Shown: positions 53,037 through 63,783, counted from the stretch's first letter. The stretch: 64,000 bases of DNA from Pedobacter hiemivivus (GCF_004331685.1 NZ_SJSM01000005.1:310001-374000); one strand, 5' to 3'. Translations and numbers: made by a program. The notes: generated by a model from the sequence alone, not told the origin.

Positions 53037-54635
53037 ATGAAAAGAATTGCGATGTTTTGCCTTTTACTTATGTTGGCAAACCGGCTATCAGCCCAGGAAG
53101 TGCAAATCATTCCTCAGCCTGCCTATTTAGAGATCAAAAAAAAACTGCCCCCATTTATTATAAACAAAAACACTAAGATTGTAGTTAAAGACAGCTCTTT
53201 ATTAAAGTCGGCAAACAATTTAAACGAATATTTAAGCAAGTATTTTCAAATCAAACTTGGAATAACTAGTAAAGACAGCACAGCGAACAGGATTAACTTA
53301 GTACTGAATACAACAGTTAGTGAATTCGATGATGCCTATATATTAAACTCCTCTAAAGAGAATATCTCAATCATAGGAACCTCTAGTCCGGGAGTTTTCT
53401 ACGGCATACAAACCTTACTCCAACTTTTACCCTACAATAAAACCTTTCCAATACACGTTGCTTCTGTCTCAATTGTCGATCATCCTCGCTTTGGTTACCG
53501 CGGTATGCACCTTGACGTAAGCAGACACTTCTTTGATGTGGCCTTCATTAAAAAATACATTGACTACCTCGCCTACCATAAACTAAACAACTTTCATTGG
53601 CACTTAACTGATGATCATGGCTGGAGAATAGAGATTAAAAAACATCCTAAGCTAACCAATATCGGTGCATGGCGTAATGGCTCCATTATAGGTTTATATC
53701 CTGGAACAGGTAATGATGGCCTTAGATATGGTGGATTCTACACCCAGGAAGAGGTTAAGGAAGTGATCAAATATGCCGCAGACCGATACATCAATGTCAT
53801 CCCTGAGATTGAAATGCCGGCACATAGCATGGCAGTACTGGCCGCCTACCCTCAATTTGGCACCGAGCCTTCCAAAAAATATGAAGTGGCCCAGACCTGG
53901 GGAATTTTCAATAAGTTCAACAATGTGCTCCAGCCTACCGATCAGACCTTTAAATTTCTTGAAGATGTATTAACGGAAGTCATGAACCTGTTTCCATCCA
54001 AGTACATCCATATTGGTGGTGATGAAGGTTCAAAAATCTGGTGGAAACAATCCGCAGTATCACAGCAAATCATGAAGGCGAATGGTATAAAAGATGAAAG
54101 TGGCCTGCAAAGCTATTTCATCCACAGGATAGAAAAATTTGTAAACAGCAAGGGTAAAACCATAATTGGCTGGGATGAAATACTTGATGGTGGACTGGCC
54201 CCTAATGCGATTGTGATGAGCTGGCGCGGAGAAAAGGGTGGCATTGCTGCTGCAAAACAGAAACATAAAGTAATCATGACACCAGAGGACATGATGTATT
54301 TTAACCATAGTCAGTTTTTAAAAGATGATTCGCTTACTGCGTCCAAATATCTGCCGCTAAAAACGGTATATGATTACGAACCCGTACCCGCGGTATTAAA
54401 TGCTGCCGAGGCGAAATACATCTGGGGTGGACAAGGCAATTTATGGTCTGAATACATTACCAATCCAGCCAAAGTGGAATATATGCTTTTCCCGAGACTG
54501 GATGCTTTAAGTGAGATTTTATGGAGCCCTAAGGAAAAAAAGAACTATACCGATTTTCAGATAAGGCTAAAAACCCAATTCAAAAGGTACGACCTGATGA
54601 AGATAAATTACAGTAAACGATATTTAGTAAATTAA
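53037..54635 (+). CDS. GH20 beta-N-acetylhexosaminidase
   Basis: About 532 aa from ATG 53037, which opens directly on a signal peptide (MKRIAMFCLLLMLANRLSAQ). The GH20b domain (about 20-140) is followed by the GH20 barrel, with YRGMHLDVSRHFF at its start and the catalytic Asp-Glu pair in HIGGDEGSKIWW. It removes terminal GlcNAc or GalNAc from glycans or chitin fragments in the periplasm or at the surface. Monocistronic. Confidence 0.93.
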   Translation: MKRIAMFCLLLMLANRLSAQEVQIIPQPAYLEIKKKLPPFIINKNTKIVVKDSSLLKSANNLNEYLSKYFQIKLGITSKDSTANRINLVLNTTVSEFDDAYILNSSKENISIIGTSSPGVFYGIQTLLQLLPYNKTFPIHVASVSIVDHPRFGYRGMHLDVSRHFFDVAFIKKYIDYLAYHKLNNFHWHLTDDHGWRIEIKKHPKLTNIGAWRNGSIIGLYPGTGNDGLRYGGFYTQEEVKEVIKYAADRYINVIPEIEMPAHSMAVLAAYPQFGTEPSKKYEVAQTWGIFNKFNNVLQPTDQTFKFLEDVLTEVMNLFPSKYIHIGGDEGSKIWWKQSAVSQQIMKANGIKDESGLQSYFIHRIEKFVNSKGKTIIGWDEILDGGLAPNAIVMSWRGEKGGIAAAKQKHKVIMTPEDMMYFNHSQFLKDDSLTASKYLPLKTVYDYEPVPAVLNAAEAKYIWGGQGNLWSEYITNPAKVEYMLFPRLDALSEILWSPKEKKNYTDFQIRLKTQFKRYDLMKINYSKRYLVN

Positions 54636-54746
54636 TAAATATATGCCCATAAATATGGAGCCTCCAATTTAAATACATAACCTATTTAAGCACAAGCTGC
54701 TACATTCGCATTTTACATTATTTTAATTTAAAAGCGTTTTTATGTA

Positions 54747-54775
54747 TTTGAGGTTCCAAATTTTGGCTATATTTG
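54747..54775 (+). promoter_or_regulatory. Promoter of pyrR-pyrB
   Basis: TTTG (54747-54750), 17 nt, TATATTTG (54768-54775), an exact -7 box, 16 nt before ATG 54792. The leader is too short for an attenuator of the Bacillus type. Confidence 0.65.
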
Positions 54776-54791
54776 CATAATCTTTAAGTCA

Positions 54792-55340
54792 ATGCAAAAA
54801 CGAACACTGCTAGACGGTCAAAAATTCCAGATCACAATTAAGCGACTTTGTCATCAATTAATTGAGAATCACAACGATTTTTCTAATACTGTTTTAATTG
54901 GCATACAGCCAAGAGGCAGCTATTTTGCCGATAGAGTTAAACACGAACTCTCGGAAGTCCTGAAAAAAAGCGTCATTCAGAAAGGTAATTTAGATATTAC
55001 TTTCTTTAGGGATGATTTTAGACGGAAAGATGGAATCGTTTCAGCAAACAGCAATACCATAGATTTTATTATTGAAGGCAAGAACGTAATCTTAATTGAT
55101 GATGTATTGTGGACAGGGCGGACTATCCGAGCTGCACTTGATGCATTATTAGCCTACGGAAGACCTGCGAAAGTGGAGTTGTTGGTGCTAATAGACAGAC
55201 GCTTTTCAAGACACGTACCTATTGAACCGGATTATATCGGGTTACAGGTAGATACGTTAGTCTCGCAACAAGTGCGGGTAAGTTGGAAAGAAACAGAAGG
55301 AGAAGACAAAGTTATCTTAATATCAGAAAGCAATAAATAA
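54792..55340 (+). CDS. pyrR: PyrR: pyrimidine regulator / uracil phosphoribosyltransferase
   Basis: A 182-aa type I phosphoribosyltransferase. The PRPP motif is VILIDDVLWTGRTIRAAL, and the GIQPRGSYFADRV loop is typical of PyrR. In Firmicutes PyrR binds pyr mRNA; here no leader long enough for that is seen, so enzymatic or other regulation is open. It is 1 nt from pyrB. Confidence 0.92.
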   Translation: MQKRTLLDGQKFQITIKRLCHQLIENHNDFSNTVLIGIQPRGSYFADRVKHELSEVLKKSVIQKGNLDITFFRDDFRRKDGIVSANSNTIDFIIEGKNVILIDDVLWTGRTIRAALDALLAYGRPAKVELLVLIDRRFSRHVPIEPDYIGLQVDTLVSQQVRVSWKETEGEDKVILISESNK

Positions 55341-55341
55341 T

Positions 55342-56274
55342 ATGGCAGTAGAAAAATTATCAACCCGACATCTTTTAGGAATCAAAGATATTAACCGGAA
55401 TGATATCGAATTAATCCTCGAAACTGCAGACCATTTTAAAGGGGTAATTAATAGAACCATCAAGAAGGTTCCTTCGTTAAGAGACATTACTATTGCCAAT
55501 ATATTTTTTGAAAACTCTACCCGTACCAAACTTTCTTTTGAACTGGCTGAAAAACGACTTTCGGCAGATGTAGTTAATTTTGCAGCTTCCTCTTCCTCAG
55601 TAAGTAAAGGTGAAACCCTAATTGATACGGTAAACAACATCCTGGCCATGAAAGTGGACATGGTGGTGATGAGACATCCTTATGCAGGTGCAGGTCAGTT
55701 TTTAAGCAAACACATCAAAGCCCAAATTATTAATGCGGGTGACGGTGCGCACGAACATCCCACACAAGCTTTACTAGATGCTTTCTCTATCCGCCAGAGA
55801 TTGGGTGACGTTGCAGGTAAAAAAGTAGTGATTGTTGGTGATATACTCCACTCAAGGGTAGCCATTTCTAATATCCTTTGCTTGCAAAAACTAGGAGCAG
55901 AAGTAATGGTGTGTGGCCCTACAACCTTAATCCCTAAACACATTGAAAGTTTAGGTGTAAAAGTAGAACACAACTTAATCAAAGCATTGAACTGGTGTGA
56001 TGTAGCTAATATGCTACGCATACAGTTGGAGCGCCAAGATATCAAATACTTCCCTTCTTTAAGAGAGTATGCCATGATGTACGGACTGAATAAACAGATC
56101 CTTGACAACCTGGATAAAGAAATCATTGTGATGCACCCGGGGCCGATCAACAGAGGTGTGGAGATTACTAGTGATGTAGCTGACAGTAAGCAATCTATCA
56201 TCCTTGAACAGGTTGAAAATGGTGTAGCAGTACGCATGGCGGTACTCTATCTTTTAGCTGCTCAAAACGACTAA
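55342..56274 (+). CDS. pyrB: Aspartate carbamoyltransferase catalytic chain
   Basis: A 310-aa enzyme for the first committed step of pyrimidine synthesis. Carbamoyl-phosphate motif FFENSTRTKLSFE, the EHPTQALLDAFSI motif and aspartate-binding HPGPINRGVE are visible. No pyrI regulatory chain follows, as is usual outside enterics. A 169-nt AT-rich gap with a small TGTGTT/AACACA inverted repeat (56361-56375) follows. Confidence 0.96.
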   Translation: MAVEKLSTRHLLGIKDINRNDIELILETADHFKGVINRTIKKVPSLRDITIANIFFENSTRTKLSFELAEKRLSADVVNFAASSSSVSKGETLIDTVNNILAMKVDMVVMRHPYAGAGQFLSKHIKAQIINAGDGAHEHPTQALLDAFSIRQRLGDVAGKKVVIVGDILHSRVAISNILCLQKLGAEVMVCGPTTLIPKHIESLGVKVEHNLIKALNWCDVANMLRIQLERQDIKYFPSLREYAMMYGLNKQILDNLDKEIIVMHPGPINRGVEITSDVADSKQSIILEQVENGVAVRMAVLYLLAAQND

Positions 56275-56443
56275 AAAACCTGCTCAACGCAAATTCAATT
56301 TCATAGATATCAGATATTTTTAAAGAGTCGATACGAACTTTCTTTAAAAATCGTTAAACCTGTGTTATCAACACATGTTAATTTCTTATGTTAATAAGAC
56401 CCATTACTATATCTATATTAGTACCAACCATATTTGAAATCAG

Positions 56444-59400
56444 ATGTCAAAAAAATACTTTTTTATTCCGCTACTCCTAGCAGGTGGCTTTACGGCCGGT
56501 TACGCGCAAACGAGTGTACTCGTAAACCTGAACAAGAATTACCAAAGTGGTTTGGAATTACTGGATAATGAGAAATATATAGCTGCAGCGCAACAATTTA
56601 GATTGGTAGAGCAACAGCGACAAAAGCCAGGAACCCAACCGGAAAGCAATGCAGAGTTATCATTGCTTAAAGAAAATGCTAAGTTTTATGCGGCCGTTTG
56701 TGCTTTAGAATTAGGTAACCGCGATGCCGAAGGTTTATTTCAAAACTTTATTAAAGATTATCCCCTAAATCCAAATACAAAACTTGCTTACTTTCATGTA
56801 GGTAAATCCTACTTCGCACAAAAAAACTATGAGAAAGCATTAGAATGGTTCGAAAAAACTGACCCTTCTACCCTTTCTGGTAAACAACGATTGGAATATC
56901 AGTTTAAACAAGGTTACGCTTATTTTGAACTGAAAGACATGGAAAAAGCAGAGCCTTTGTTTGAGGCGGTGAAAAAAGAAAAATCACCTTATCAGGAAAG
57001 TGCCACCTATTACTTTGCATATATCAATTACCTGAATAAGGAATATAAAACAGCCTTAAGCAATTTTGAAAAACTAAAAGGCTCGCCTACTTATGAAGCA
57101 AGCTATCCCTATTATATCACCTCGATGTACTACCTGGATGAGCGTTACGATGATGTAATCAGCTATGCTATTCCTATTTTAAAAACCTCAAAGCAACAAT
57201 ACGAAGCAGAAATGCTGAGTCTGATTGCAGCTTCTTATTTTGCAAAATCTGATTATGTAAATGCCGAGAAGTATTTCAAGGATTTTTATGTAAAAGATAA
57301 ATCAAACAATAAGAATAACCTTTTCATCTATCAGTACGGTTATTCATTATTCGAATTAAAAAGATACAGTGAATCGGTAACGATATTAGAGAAGCTGAAT
57401 ACCGATGATACTTACCTGCAAAGCGGGATGTATACGCTGGGCCGTTCCTTCTTACAGTTAAAGAATAAAGAAAAAGCGAGAAGTGCTTTCTTCAGAGCGT
57501 CGAGACTTGATTTTGACAAGGTGATACAGGAAGAAGCCTGGATTAATTATGCAAGGTTAAGTTATGAGCTTGAATTTAATCAGCAGGCTTTGGAAGCTAC
57601 TCAAAACTTCTTAAAGCAGTTTCCAACCTCTCGTAAATTAAACGAAGCTAAAACACTATTGGGAGAAATCCTGCTGACCAGTAAAAATTACCAGGCAGCG
57701 ATAGATATTTTAGAACCTATTCAGAATAAATCGGAAGAAGCCAAAGAAGCTTATCAAAAAGTAACTTACTTCAGAGGACTTGAATTTTATAACGAAAGGG
57801 CATTTCCTAATGCATTATCGATGTTCCTTCGCTCAGAAAAATTCCCTCAGGATGAAGAGATTCTTGCTTTAAGCACTTACTGGAAAGCAGAATCTAGTTA
57901 TGAGTTGAGAAAGTTTGGTGAAGCGGTAAAACACTTTGAGACATTTTTGGATATGCCGGGCGCCAGCAAAACAGGCGTTTACAACTTCGCAAATTATGCC
58001 CTTGCCTATTCGGCTTTTGAGGATGAGCGTTATGGCAAAGCAGCGACTTACTTCGAGCGTTTTTTAAGAGGTAACGATAAGGATCAGAAAACAGTAAATG
58101 ATGCGACCATCAGGCTGGCAGATTCATATTTTGTGAATAAAAGCTATGGTAATGCCTTAGTTAATTATAACAAGATTATAGGTAACAAATCTACTGGCGA
58201 AGATTATGCATTGTTTCAACGCGGTATGATTCAAGGCCTGGAAAATCAAAATGATGCAAAAATCAGCACGATGCAGAGCTTGCTTCAACAATTTCCGACT
58301 TCAAACTATGCTGATGATGCAGGTTTTGAAATGGCCTATACTTATTTCAACAAAGGTGATTTGGACAAATCGAAATCAGATTTGATTAGCCTGATTAGTC
58401 AGTACCCGAACAGTAGTTATGTACCACGTGCATTGGTAACTATAGGTTTGGTACAGTATAACCAAAACCAAGACGATGCGGCACTTGAATCGTTTAAAAA
58501 GGTAATCAGAGACTATGCAAGTACAGAAGAGGCTAAACAGGCTTTAGAATCGATTAAAAACATTTATGTAGACAAAGGAGATTCTCAGGGTTTCATCACC
58601 TATGCAGGCACTACCCCACTAGGCAACTATTCATCAGCTGAACAAGACAACATTTTGTTCCAGGGTGCAAACAACCTTTACTTAAAAGGTGATGCTAAAG
58701 GTGCTTTTGAAGCCATCAATGCATACTTCGACAAGTTCCCTAAAGCGATACACGATAAGGAAGCTAAATTTATAAGGGCCGAATCGTTGGTAAAATTAGG
58801 TCGCCCTAATGAGGCTATTCCTGATTATGAATATATCTTGAACGACTGGACGAGTGATTACACTGAACGCTCACTGGTAAGTATTTCTAAATTATTCCTC
58901 GATCAGAAAAAATACAATGAAGCCATCGTATATCTGAAACGATTGGAAACAACGGCTGACTATAAAGTGCATTACACTTATGCCCTAAATAATCTGTTAA
59001 AAGCATACAATGAACTAAACATGCCGGATGATGTGTTGAAGTATGTACAGCTGATTAAAGAATCGGACAAAGCTTCTGAAGAAGAAAAAAACAGTTCGGA
59101 TCTGTATGCCGGTAAGGCTTATTTGTTAAAAGCAGATACGACACTCGCTGTAAAATCGTTTAACAACGTAGTGAGCAAAACTAAAACACTTGCTGCTGCT
59201 GAAGCTAAGTATAACCTGGCGGCAGTACAGTATGCTAAACACGAGTATAAAACATCAACTAAAACATGTTTTGATTTGATCAATAATATGCCTTCTTATG
59301 ATTATTGGGTGGCTAAGGCTTTTATACTGTTATCTGATAACTATGTAGCCTTAAAAGACAATTTACAGGCAAAAAGTACGCTATTGAGTATCATAGACAA

Positions 59401-59461
59401 CTATGATGGCAAGGATGATATTGTGCCTACGGCCAAAGCGAAATTAGAAAAAATTAAATAA
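56444..59461 (+). CDS. Large exported TPR protein of an envelope operon
   Basis: A 1005-aa protein with a signal peptide (to GYAQ) and TPR-like repeats along the whole length (for example AYFHVGKSYFAQKNYEKALEWFEK; GYAYFELKDMEKAEPLFEAV; AVKHFETFL). Probably a periplasmic scaffold resembling CpoB/BamD-style repeats but much longer. It is first gene of a tightly packed cluster leading to ExbB/ExbD/TonB-like proteins. Function unknown. Confidence 0.85.
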   Translation: MSKKYFFIPLLLAGGFTAGYAQTSVLVNLNKNYQSGLELLDNEKYIAAAQQFRLVEQQRQKPGTQPESNAELSLLKENAKFYAAVCALELGNRDAEGLFQNFIKDYPLNPNTKLAYFHVGKSYFAQKNYEKALEWFEKTDPSTLSGKQRLEYQFKQGYAYFELKDMEKAEPLFEAVKKEKSPYQESATYYFAYINYLNKEYKTALSNFEKLKGSPTYEASYPYYITSMYYLDERYDDVISYAIPILKTSKQQYEAEMLSLIAASYFAKSDYVNAEKYFKDFYVKDKSNNKNNLFIYQYGYSLFELKRYSESVTILEKLNTDDTYLQSGMYTLGRSFLQLKNKEKARSAFFRASRLDFDKVIQEEAWINYARLSYELEFNQQALEATQNFLKQFPTSRKLNEAKTLLGEILLTSKNYQAAIDILEPIQNKSEEAKEAYQKVTYFRGLEFYNERAFPNALSMFLRSEKFPQDEEILALSTYWKAESSYELRKFGEAVKHFETFLDMPGASKTGVYNFANYALAYSAFEDERYGKAATYFERFLRGNDKDQKTVNDATIRLADSYFVNKSYGNALVNYNKIIGNKSTGEDYALFQRGMIQGLENQNDAKISTMQSLLQQFPTSNYADDAGFEMAYTYFNKGDLDKSKSDLISLISQYPNSSYVPRALVTIGLVQYNQNQDDAALESFKKVIRDYASTEEAKQALESIKNIYVDKGDSQGFITYAGTTPLGNYSSAEQDNILFQGANNLYLKGDAKGAFEAINAYFDKFPKAIHDKEAKFIRAESLVKLGRPNEAIPDYEYILNDWTSDYTERSLVSISKLFLDQKKYNEAIVYLKRLETTADYKVHYTYALNNLLKAYNELNMPDDVLKYVQLIKESDKASEEEKNSSDLYAGKAYLLKADTTLAVKSFNNVVSKTKTLAAAEAKYNLAAVQYAKHEYKTSTKTCFDLINNMPSYDYWVAKAFILLSDNYVALKDNLQAKSTLLSIIDNYDGKDDIVPTAKAKLEKIK

Positions 59462-59472
59462 GACGAAGCGAC

Positions 59473-61191
59473 ATGAGATTGACCAAATTAATATATACAA
59501 CACTATTTTTTATTGCAGCAGGTACCCTAAATACGGTGGCGCAAGACAAAAAAACGACGGAGAAGAAAACTGAAGAAAAGAAGACAGAAGAGAAGGCAGT
59601 AACAGAGGAAATAGAAGTAGTAAGACCTTACAAACCTGTTTTAGCAGAAGCTGTTAAATTAAGAAGAAGTCCGGATTTGAACGATGTTAAAACCTATAAA
59701 GCAAAATTCAATTACAGCTTAACTGATAGAAAGCTCGAGCTAAACTCTGACATCAATAAACTACAAGCACAACAATTGGCAGCCGAGAAAGAAACCGAGC
59801 TAATTAACAATTATGTTAAAGGTGCTTTTGGTAGCGCATCGACAACACTAGCCGAAGCTTATATCAATATCGGTAGAGATGAGGCTTTACAGGCTGGTGC
59901 ATTTTTTAAACACTTTGGACAATCAGGAAGCTTAAACAAACAAAGTGCAAACCAGCAACAGCTAAGTGCTTTTGGTAGAAGCATTGGCGATCTGGTAACT
60001 TTAAGTGGCCGACTAAACTTTCAAAGAAACGGCTTGTACTTTTATGGCATTGACAAAGCCAACCCTACTTTAAACCCTAATCCGGAACAACAGGCGTTGA
60101 GCTTTCTTGAAGCTGAAGGTGAGCTGGTCAATAAATTCACCAACGATCCTGATGCTTTAAGTTATGCAGCGAAGTTGAACGGATATGTATGGAGTGATAA
60201 ATTTGAGGCAAAAGAAAGTTCGATCGTATTAAATGGTTACCTGAACAAGCGCATCAGCAGTTTAAATTTGGGACTTGCCGCTTCCGCAGAATTTGGCAGC
60301 ACAAAAGATGCGCTTACTAGTGTTGGTAATAACTTATTAAGGTTAAACCCATACATTAAGCTACAGACTAATGGTGTTAAAATTAATGCAGGAATTAATT
60401 TTGTACAGGAATTTGGAACGGTTTCTTCGACCAGAATATTCCCAGCAGTAACCGCTGATTTTACATTGATACCTGATTACTTAGAGATTTTTGGAGAAGT
60501 GAAAGGTGATGTAAATCGTAATTCATTGAAACAATTAATGGATGAGAACCCGTTTTTGAATAGCAATATATTTATCAAAAACACTATTGAAAAACTAAGT
60601 ATCAGCGGCGGTATTAAAGGAACAGGTGGACCTGGATTTGGCTATAAAGCTAGATTTTACCACAAACGTATCGAAGACATGCCTTTGTTTGTAAACAACT
60701 TTAGCAGCTTTAACAAATTTGATGTGATTTACGATTTTGGTACCATGAAACTAACAGGTATTGAAGGCGAATTATCGGTACAGGTGAGTGATGCCTTAAA
60801 GTGGACGGGTAAACTGAATTTTGAGAATTACAAACCTGCAGCGGAAACGCAAAGCTGGTTTAAACCTCAATTGCGTTTAAGTTCTGATTTAATGTATGCC
60901 ATTACAAAAAAAATATCTTTAAATGCGGCTGTTGCTCTTCAAGACGAAAGCAAAGCAAAAGTCTACACTGCTGCTCCTGCAAGTCCATACCTTATTCCCG
61001 ACTTAAATAATGAAACTGTAGTTACTGTAAAAGGTTTTGTAGACCTTGGCGTAGGGGCAACTTATAAGATCAACAACAAGTTTTCGGCCTTTGGTAGAGT
61101 AAATAATTTACTAAACACCAAGTACAGCAAATATTTACATTATGAGGCAATTGGCATGAATATCTTTGGTGGTGTATCTTATTCGTTTTAA
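59473..61191 (+). CDS. Outer-membrane beta-barrel protein, TonB-receptor-like without plug
   Basis: A 572-aa protein. Signal peptide (to TVAQ), then a Lys/Glu/Thr-rich linker (about 25-50) and an EEIEVVRPYKP motif. The rest is alternating amphipathic strands ending in an aromatic residue (GGVSYSF), with a late LLNTKYSKYL segment typical of TonB-receptor barrels. No plug domain is seen. It lies 11 nt after the TPR gene. It may be the outer-membrane partner of the ExbBD-type motor downstream (inference). Confidence 0.8.
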   Translation: MRLTKLIYTTLFFIAAGTLNTVAQDKKTTEKKTEEKKTEEKAVTEEIEVVRPYKPVLAEAVKLRRSPDLNDVKTYKAKFNYSLTDRKLELNSDINKLQAQQLAAEKETELINNYVKGAFGSASTTLAEAYINIGRDEALQAGAFFKHFGQSGSLNKQSANQQQLSAFGRSIGDLVTLSGRLNFQRNGLYFYGIDKANPTLNPNPEQQALSFLEAEGELVNKFTNDPDALSYAAKLNGYVWSDKFEAKESSIVLNGYLNKRISSLNLGLAASAEFGSTKDALTSVGNNLLRLNPYIKLQTNGVKINAGINFVQEFGTVSSTRIFPAVTADFTLIPDYLEIFGEVKGDVNRNSLKQLMDENPFLNSNIFIKNTIEKLSISGGIKGTGGPGFGYKARFYHKRIEDMPLFVNNFSSFNKFDVIYDFGTMKLTGIEGELSVQVSDALKWTGKLNFENYKPAAETQSWFKPQLRLSSDLMYAITKKISLNAAVALQDESKAKVYTAAPASPYLIPDLNNETVVTVKGFVDLGVGATYKINNKFSAFGRVNNLLNTKYSKYLHYEAIGMNIFGGVSYSF

Positions 61192-61244
61192 TGCATTTCA
61201 ATTAATAATTGCTTGGTACGGAATTAAAATTTAATTTTACCAGA

Positions 61245-62669
61245 ATGGATATATTATCATACCTGACAACGCTTATAAAAACCCACAAAGAGGTGGGAAT
61301 TCCCGGATTGGGAACCATTTATAAAAGGAAATCTCCTGGGAGGTATGATATTGATACGCACACGTTTTTGCCACCGAGCTATTCGTTGAGCTTTACTTCT
61401 GATTTAAAGGAGCAAACCCTGCTTACTGATTTGATCAGTAAGCAAAAGAATATATCGGTAGATGCTGCAACATATTTTGTTGAACAATTCGCTCAGAATA
61501 TACTGGATGAACTTTCTGGTCATCAGGAATCTGATTTTGGTGATCTGGGTACTTTTTCTACCACAACTGGCAGTTTAACTTTTATACCTAAACAGGAAAG
61601 TAATCTGGGCTTTGATTTTTACGGATTACCGACCTTAAAGGCCGAACTGAATACCGGAAATGAAGAAGCACCTGTACCTTTGCAAGCGGCCGAATTACCT
61701 ATTGAGGAGGAACAGCAGCAGGTACCTGAAGTGCAACTGGATCTGGAAAATAACAATGCCGATCTGAGTGATGGCAGCATTGTTGAGGAAGAACCTTTAC
61801 CTACTGACGATGTCCTTATTTCTCATTTAGATAGTACAGAATTACCTGAAGAGCAGAAAGAAGCAGAGCAGGAACAAGACGATCAACCTGTGTACGAGGA
61901 AATAGCTGAAGTTGCAGCTATACCACAGTTTGAAGCTGTACCTGAGGTTGAACCTGTACCTGAAGTGCAGGAAGAAAAACCTGATGTCGTTATAGAAACT
62001 CCTGAAAACTTACCTGAAGTTGAAGTTAAGGAACCGGTTGTTATTGTTGAGAATACTGAACCAAAAGGACCTGGTCATTTTGAATTGGATTATTCTGATC
62101 CTGAAAAATTGGGAATGCCAGCGTACCTGAAAGTAATCATTGCGCTTGTTAGCATTATCGTGCTTACTGGAGTTATTTATTTGGCAAAGCCTGAGCTGTT
62201 TGATAGCATTCTTAAAAAACCTTCGGCCCTACCAGTTGTACAAACGGATACAATACCAACTATTATTGATAGCTCACAGCTAAAAATAGATTCTATTGCA
62301 AAAGTTGACAGTGCCAGAAAAAGCAATGAAAAGGCTACCCTTGCTGTCGATACTCCTAAAAAAGATACAGTGGTTGCAAAAGTTGCAGCTCCAGTTGTAG
62401 CACCAGTAGAAAAGCCAGTAGTCATTTCCTATGAAATTATTGCAGCATCACTATTAAATAAACAGGAAGCAGACAACTTCCTTGCCCAGATGAAAAAGAA
62501 AGGCATTCCAGCTAAAATTGCGAATATGCCAGGCAGAAGAGTAAAAATCAGTATAGGTTCATTTACCGATGAATCAACTGCAAAAAAAGAACTTGAAATC
62601 CTGAAGGAAACAACAAAACTCCCAGGAATTTACATTTACCCGGTTAGACACACAAACAATCCTAAATAA
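61245..62669 (+). CDS. Membrane protein with HU-like (CCDC81) domains and C-terminal SPOR domain
   Basis: About 474 aa from ATG 61245. The N-terminus resembles the two prokaryotic CCDC81/HU-like domains (MDILSYLTTLIKTHKEVGIPG; then SVDAATYFVEQFAQNIL and FGDLGTFSTTTGSLTF). An acidic Pro/Glu/Val-rich linker (about 145-285) leads to one membrane helix (about 295-315) and a C-terminal SPOR domain (about 400-474), which in known cases binds glycan strands lacking stem peptides at division sites. So it could link a cytoplasmic HU-like module to peptidoglycan. Confidence 0.82.
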   Translation: MDILSYLTTLIKTHKEVGIPGLGTIYKRKSPGRYDIDTHTFLPPSYSLSFTSDLKEQTLLTDLISKQKNISVDAATYFVEQFAQNILDELSGHQESDFGDLGTFSTTTGSLTFIPKQESNLGFDFYGLPTLKAELNTGNEEAPVPLQAAELPIEEEQQQVPEVQLDLENNNADLSDGSIVEEEPLPTDDVLISHLDSTELPEEQKEAEQEQDDQPVYEEIAEVAAIPQFEAVPEVEPVPEVQEEKPDVVIETPENLPEVEVKEPVVIVENTEPKGPGHFELDYSDPEKLGMPAYLKVIIALVSIIVLTGVIYLAKPELFDSILKKPSALPVVQTDTIPTIIDSSQLKIDSIAKVDSARKSNEKATLAVDTPKKDTVVAKVAAPVVAPVEKPVVISYEIIAASLLNKQEADNFLAQMKKKGIPAKIANMPGRRVKISIGSFTDESTAKKELEILKETTKLPGIYIYPVRHTNNPK

Positions 62670-62671
62670 TT

Positions 62672-63382
62672 ATGATCGCATTAATTCAAAGTGCCACTGA
62701 TACCATTCAACAACTTACCGATACCGCAAATGCCCTAAATCAGGCCGTTACACCACCTGCCCCTGAACTACATTTCATAGATCTATTGTTAAAAGGAGGC
62801 TGGGTAATGCTTCCACTCGCTTTTTTAGCATTTATGGGTCTTGTTATTTTTGTAGAAAGATACATTACCATCAGAAAAGCATCTAAAACAGAATCAAATC
62901 TGATGCTTCAGATTAAACAATATATACACGATGGCAGGTTAGATAATGCAATTGCCTTATGTAAAAACAACAATTCGCCTTTGGCCAGAATGTTGGAAAA
63001 AGGATTAAAACGTATTGGAAGACCGATTAAGGATATCGAAGCGGCCATTGAAAACAATGGTAAACTTGAAGTTTCTAAACTGGAGAAAAATATTGGTATT
63101 CTTGGTATCATTGCCGGTATTGCACCGATGCTTGGTTTCGTAGGAACAATTATTGGTGTAATCACGATTTTCCATGATGTTTCCATTAAAGGAGCGATTG
63201 AGATTGGAACCATATCAGGTGGTCTTTATACTAAAATGATTACTTCTGCAACTGGATTAATCATTGGTATCATTGCCTATGTATTGTACCATATCTTAAA
63301 CATGATGGTTGAACGCATCATCTTAAGAATGGAAACTGATGCAATTGAATTTATTGATTTATTAGAGGAGCCAGGTAAATAA
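62672..63382 (+). CDS. MotA/TolQ/ExbB proton channel protein
   Basis: A 236-aa protein with three membrane helices (about residues 40-65, 145-170, 185-210). The family segment IAPMLGFVGTIIGVI is present. With ExbD it forms a proton-driven motor in the inner membrane. It follows the SPOR gene after 2 nt and overlaps the exbD-like start by 1 nt. Confidence 0.94.
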   Translation: MIALIQSATDTIQQLTDTANALNQAVTPPAPELHFIDLLLKGGWVMLPLAFLAFMGLVIFVERYITIRKASKTESNLMLQIKQYIHDGRLDNAIALCKNNNSPLARMLEKGLKRIGRPIKDIEAAIENNGKLEVSKLEKNIGILGIIAGIAPMLGFVGTIIGVITIFHDVSIKGAIEIGTISGGLYTKMITSATGLIIGIIAYVLYHILNMMVERIILRMETDAIEFIDLLEEPGK

Positions 63383-63783
63383 TGAATCTACGCAAGAGAA
63401 ATAAAGGGACTGTAGAGGTTCATACCTCTGCCCTGAACGACATCATGTTCTTTCTATTGCTGTTTTTTCTATTGGCCTCAGCCGTAGTTAATCCGCAAGT
63501 AGTAAAGCTATTATTACCGCGTTCTGAATCTGGACAGCAATCTTCGGCACAAAAAACCGTTACTGTATCTATAGATGAGAAGCTAAATTATTTTGTAGAT
63601 AAACAAAAGGTTTCGCTGGATCAGATGCAACCGATGATAGAGACGCTTCAAAAGGCCTCACCGGATCTGACTATTGTACTTTATGTGGCCAGAGGTGTTT
63701 CTATAGAGAATACCATGCAGGTATTTGATGTGGCAAACAAATTGAAACTGAAAGTTGTACTTGCTGTAGAACCTAAGAAATAA
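63382..63783 (+). CDS. ExbD/TolR family protein
   Basis: A 133-aa protein with one N-terminal membrane helix. The essential Asp is in LNDIMFFLLLFFLLAS. The periplasmic domain follows (VTVSIDEKLNYFVDKQKV). It works with the ExbB-like channel. Both ends overlap neighbours by 1 nt (TAATG), so translation is coupled. Confidence 0.94.
   Translation: MNLRKRNKGTVEVHTSALNDIMFFLLLFFLLASAVVNPQVVKLLLPRSESGQQSSAQKTVTVSIDEKLNYFVDKQKVSLDQMQPMIETLQKASPDLTIVLYVARGVSIENTMQVFDVANKLKLKVVLAVEPKK

Noticed and set aside
56341..56443. Gap before the TPR gene considered for a tRNA or small RNA
   Set aside because: Only a small TGTGTT/AACACA repeat is present; no cloverleaf pairing or T-loop consensus was found.
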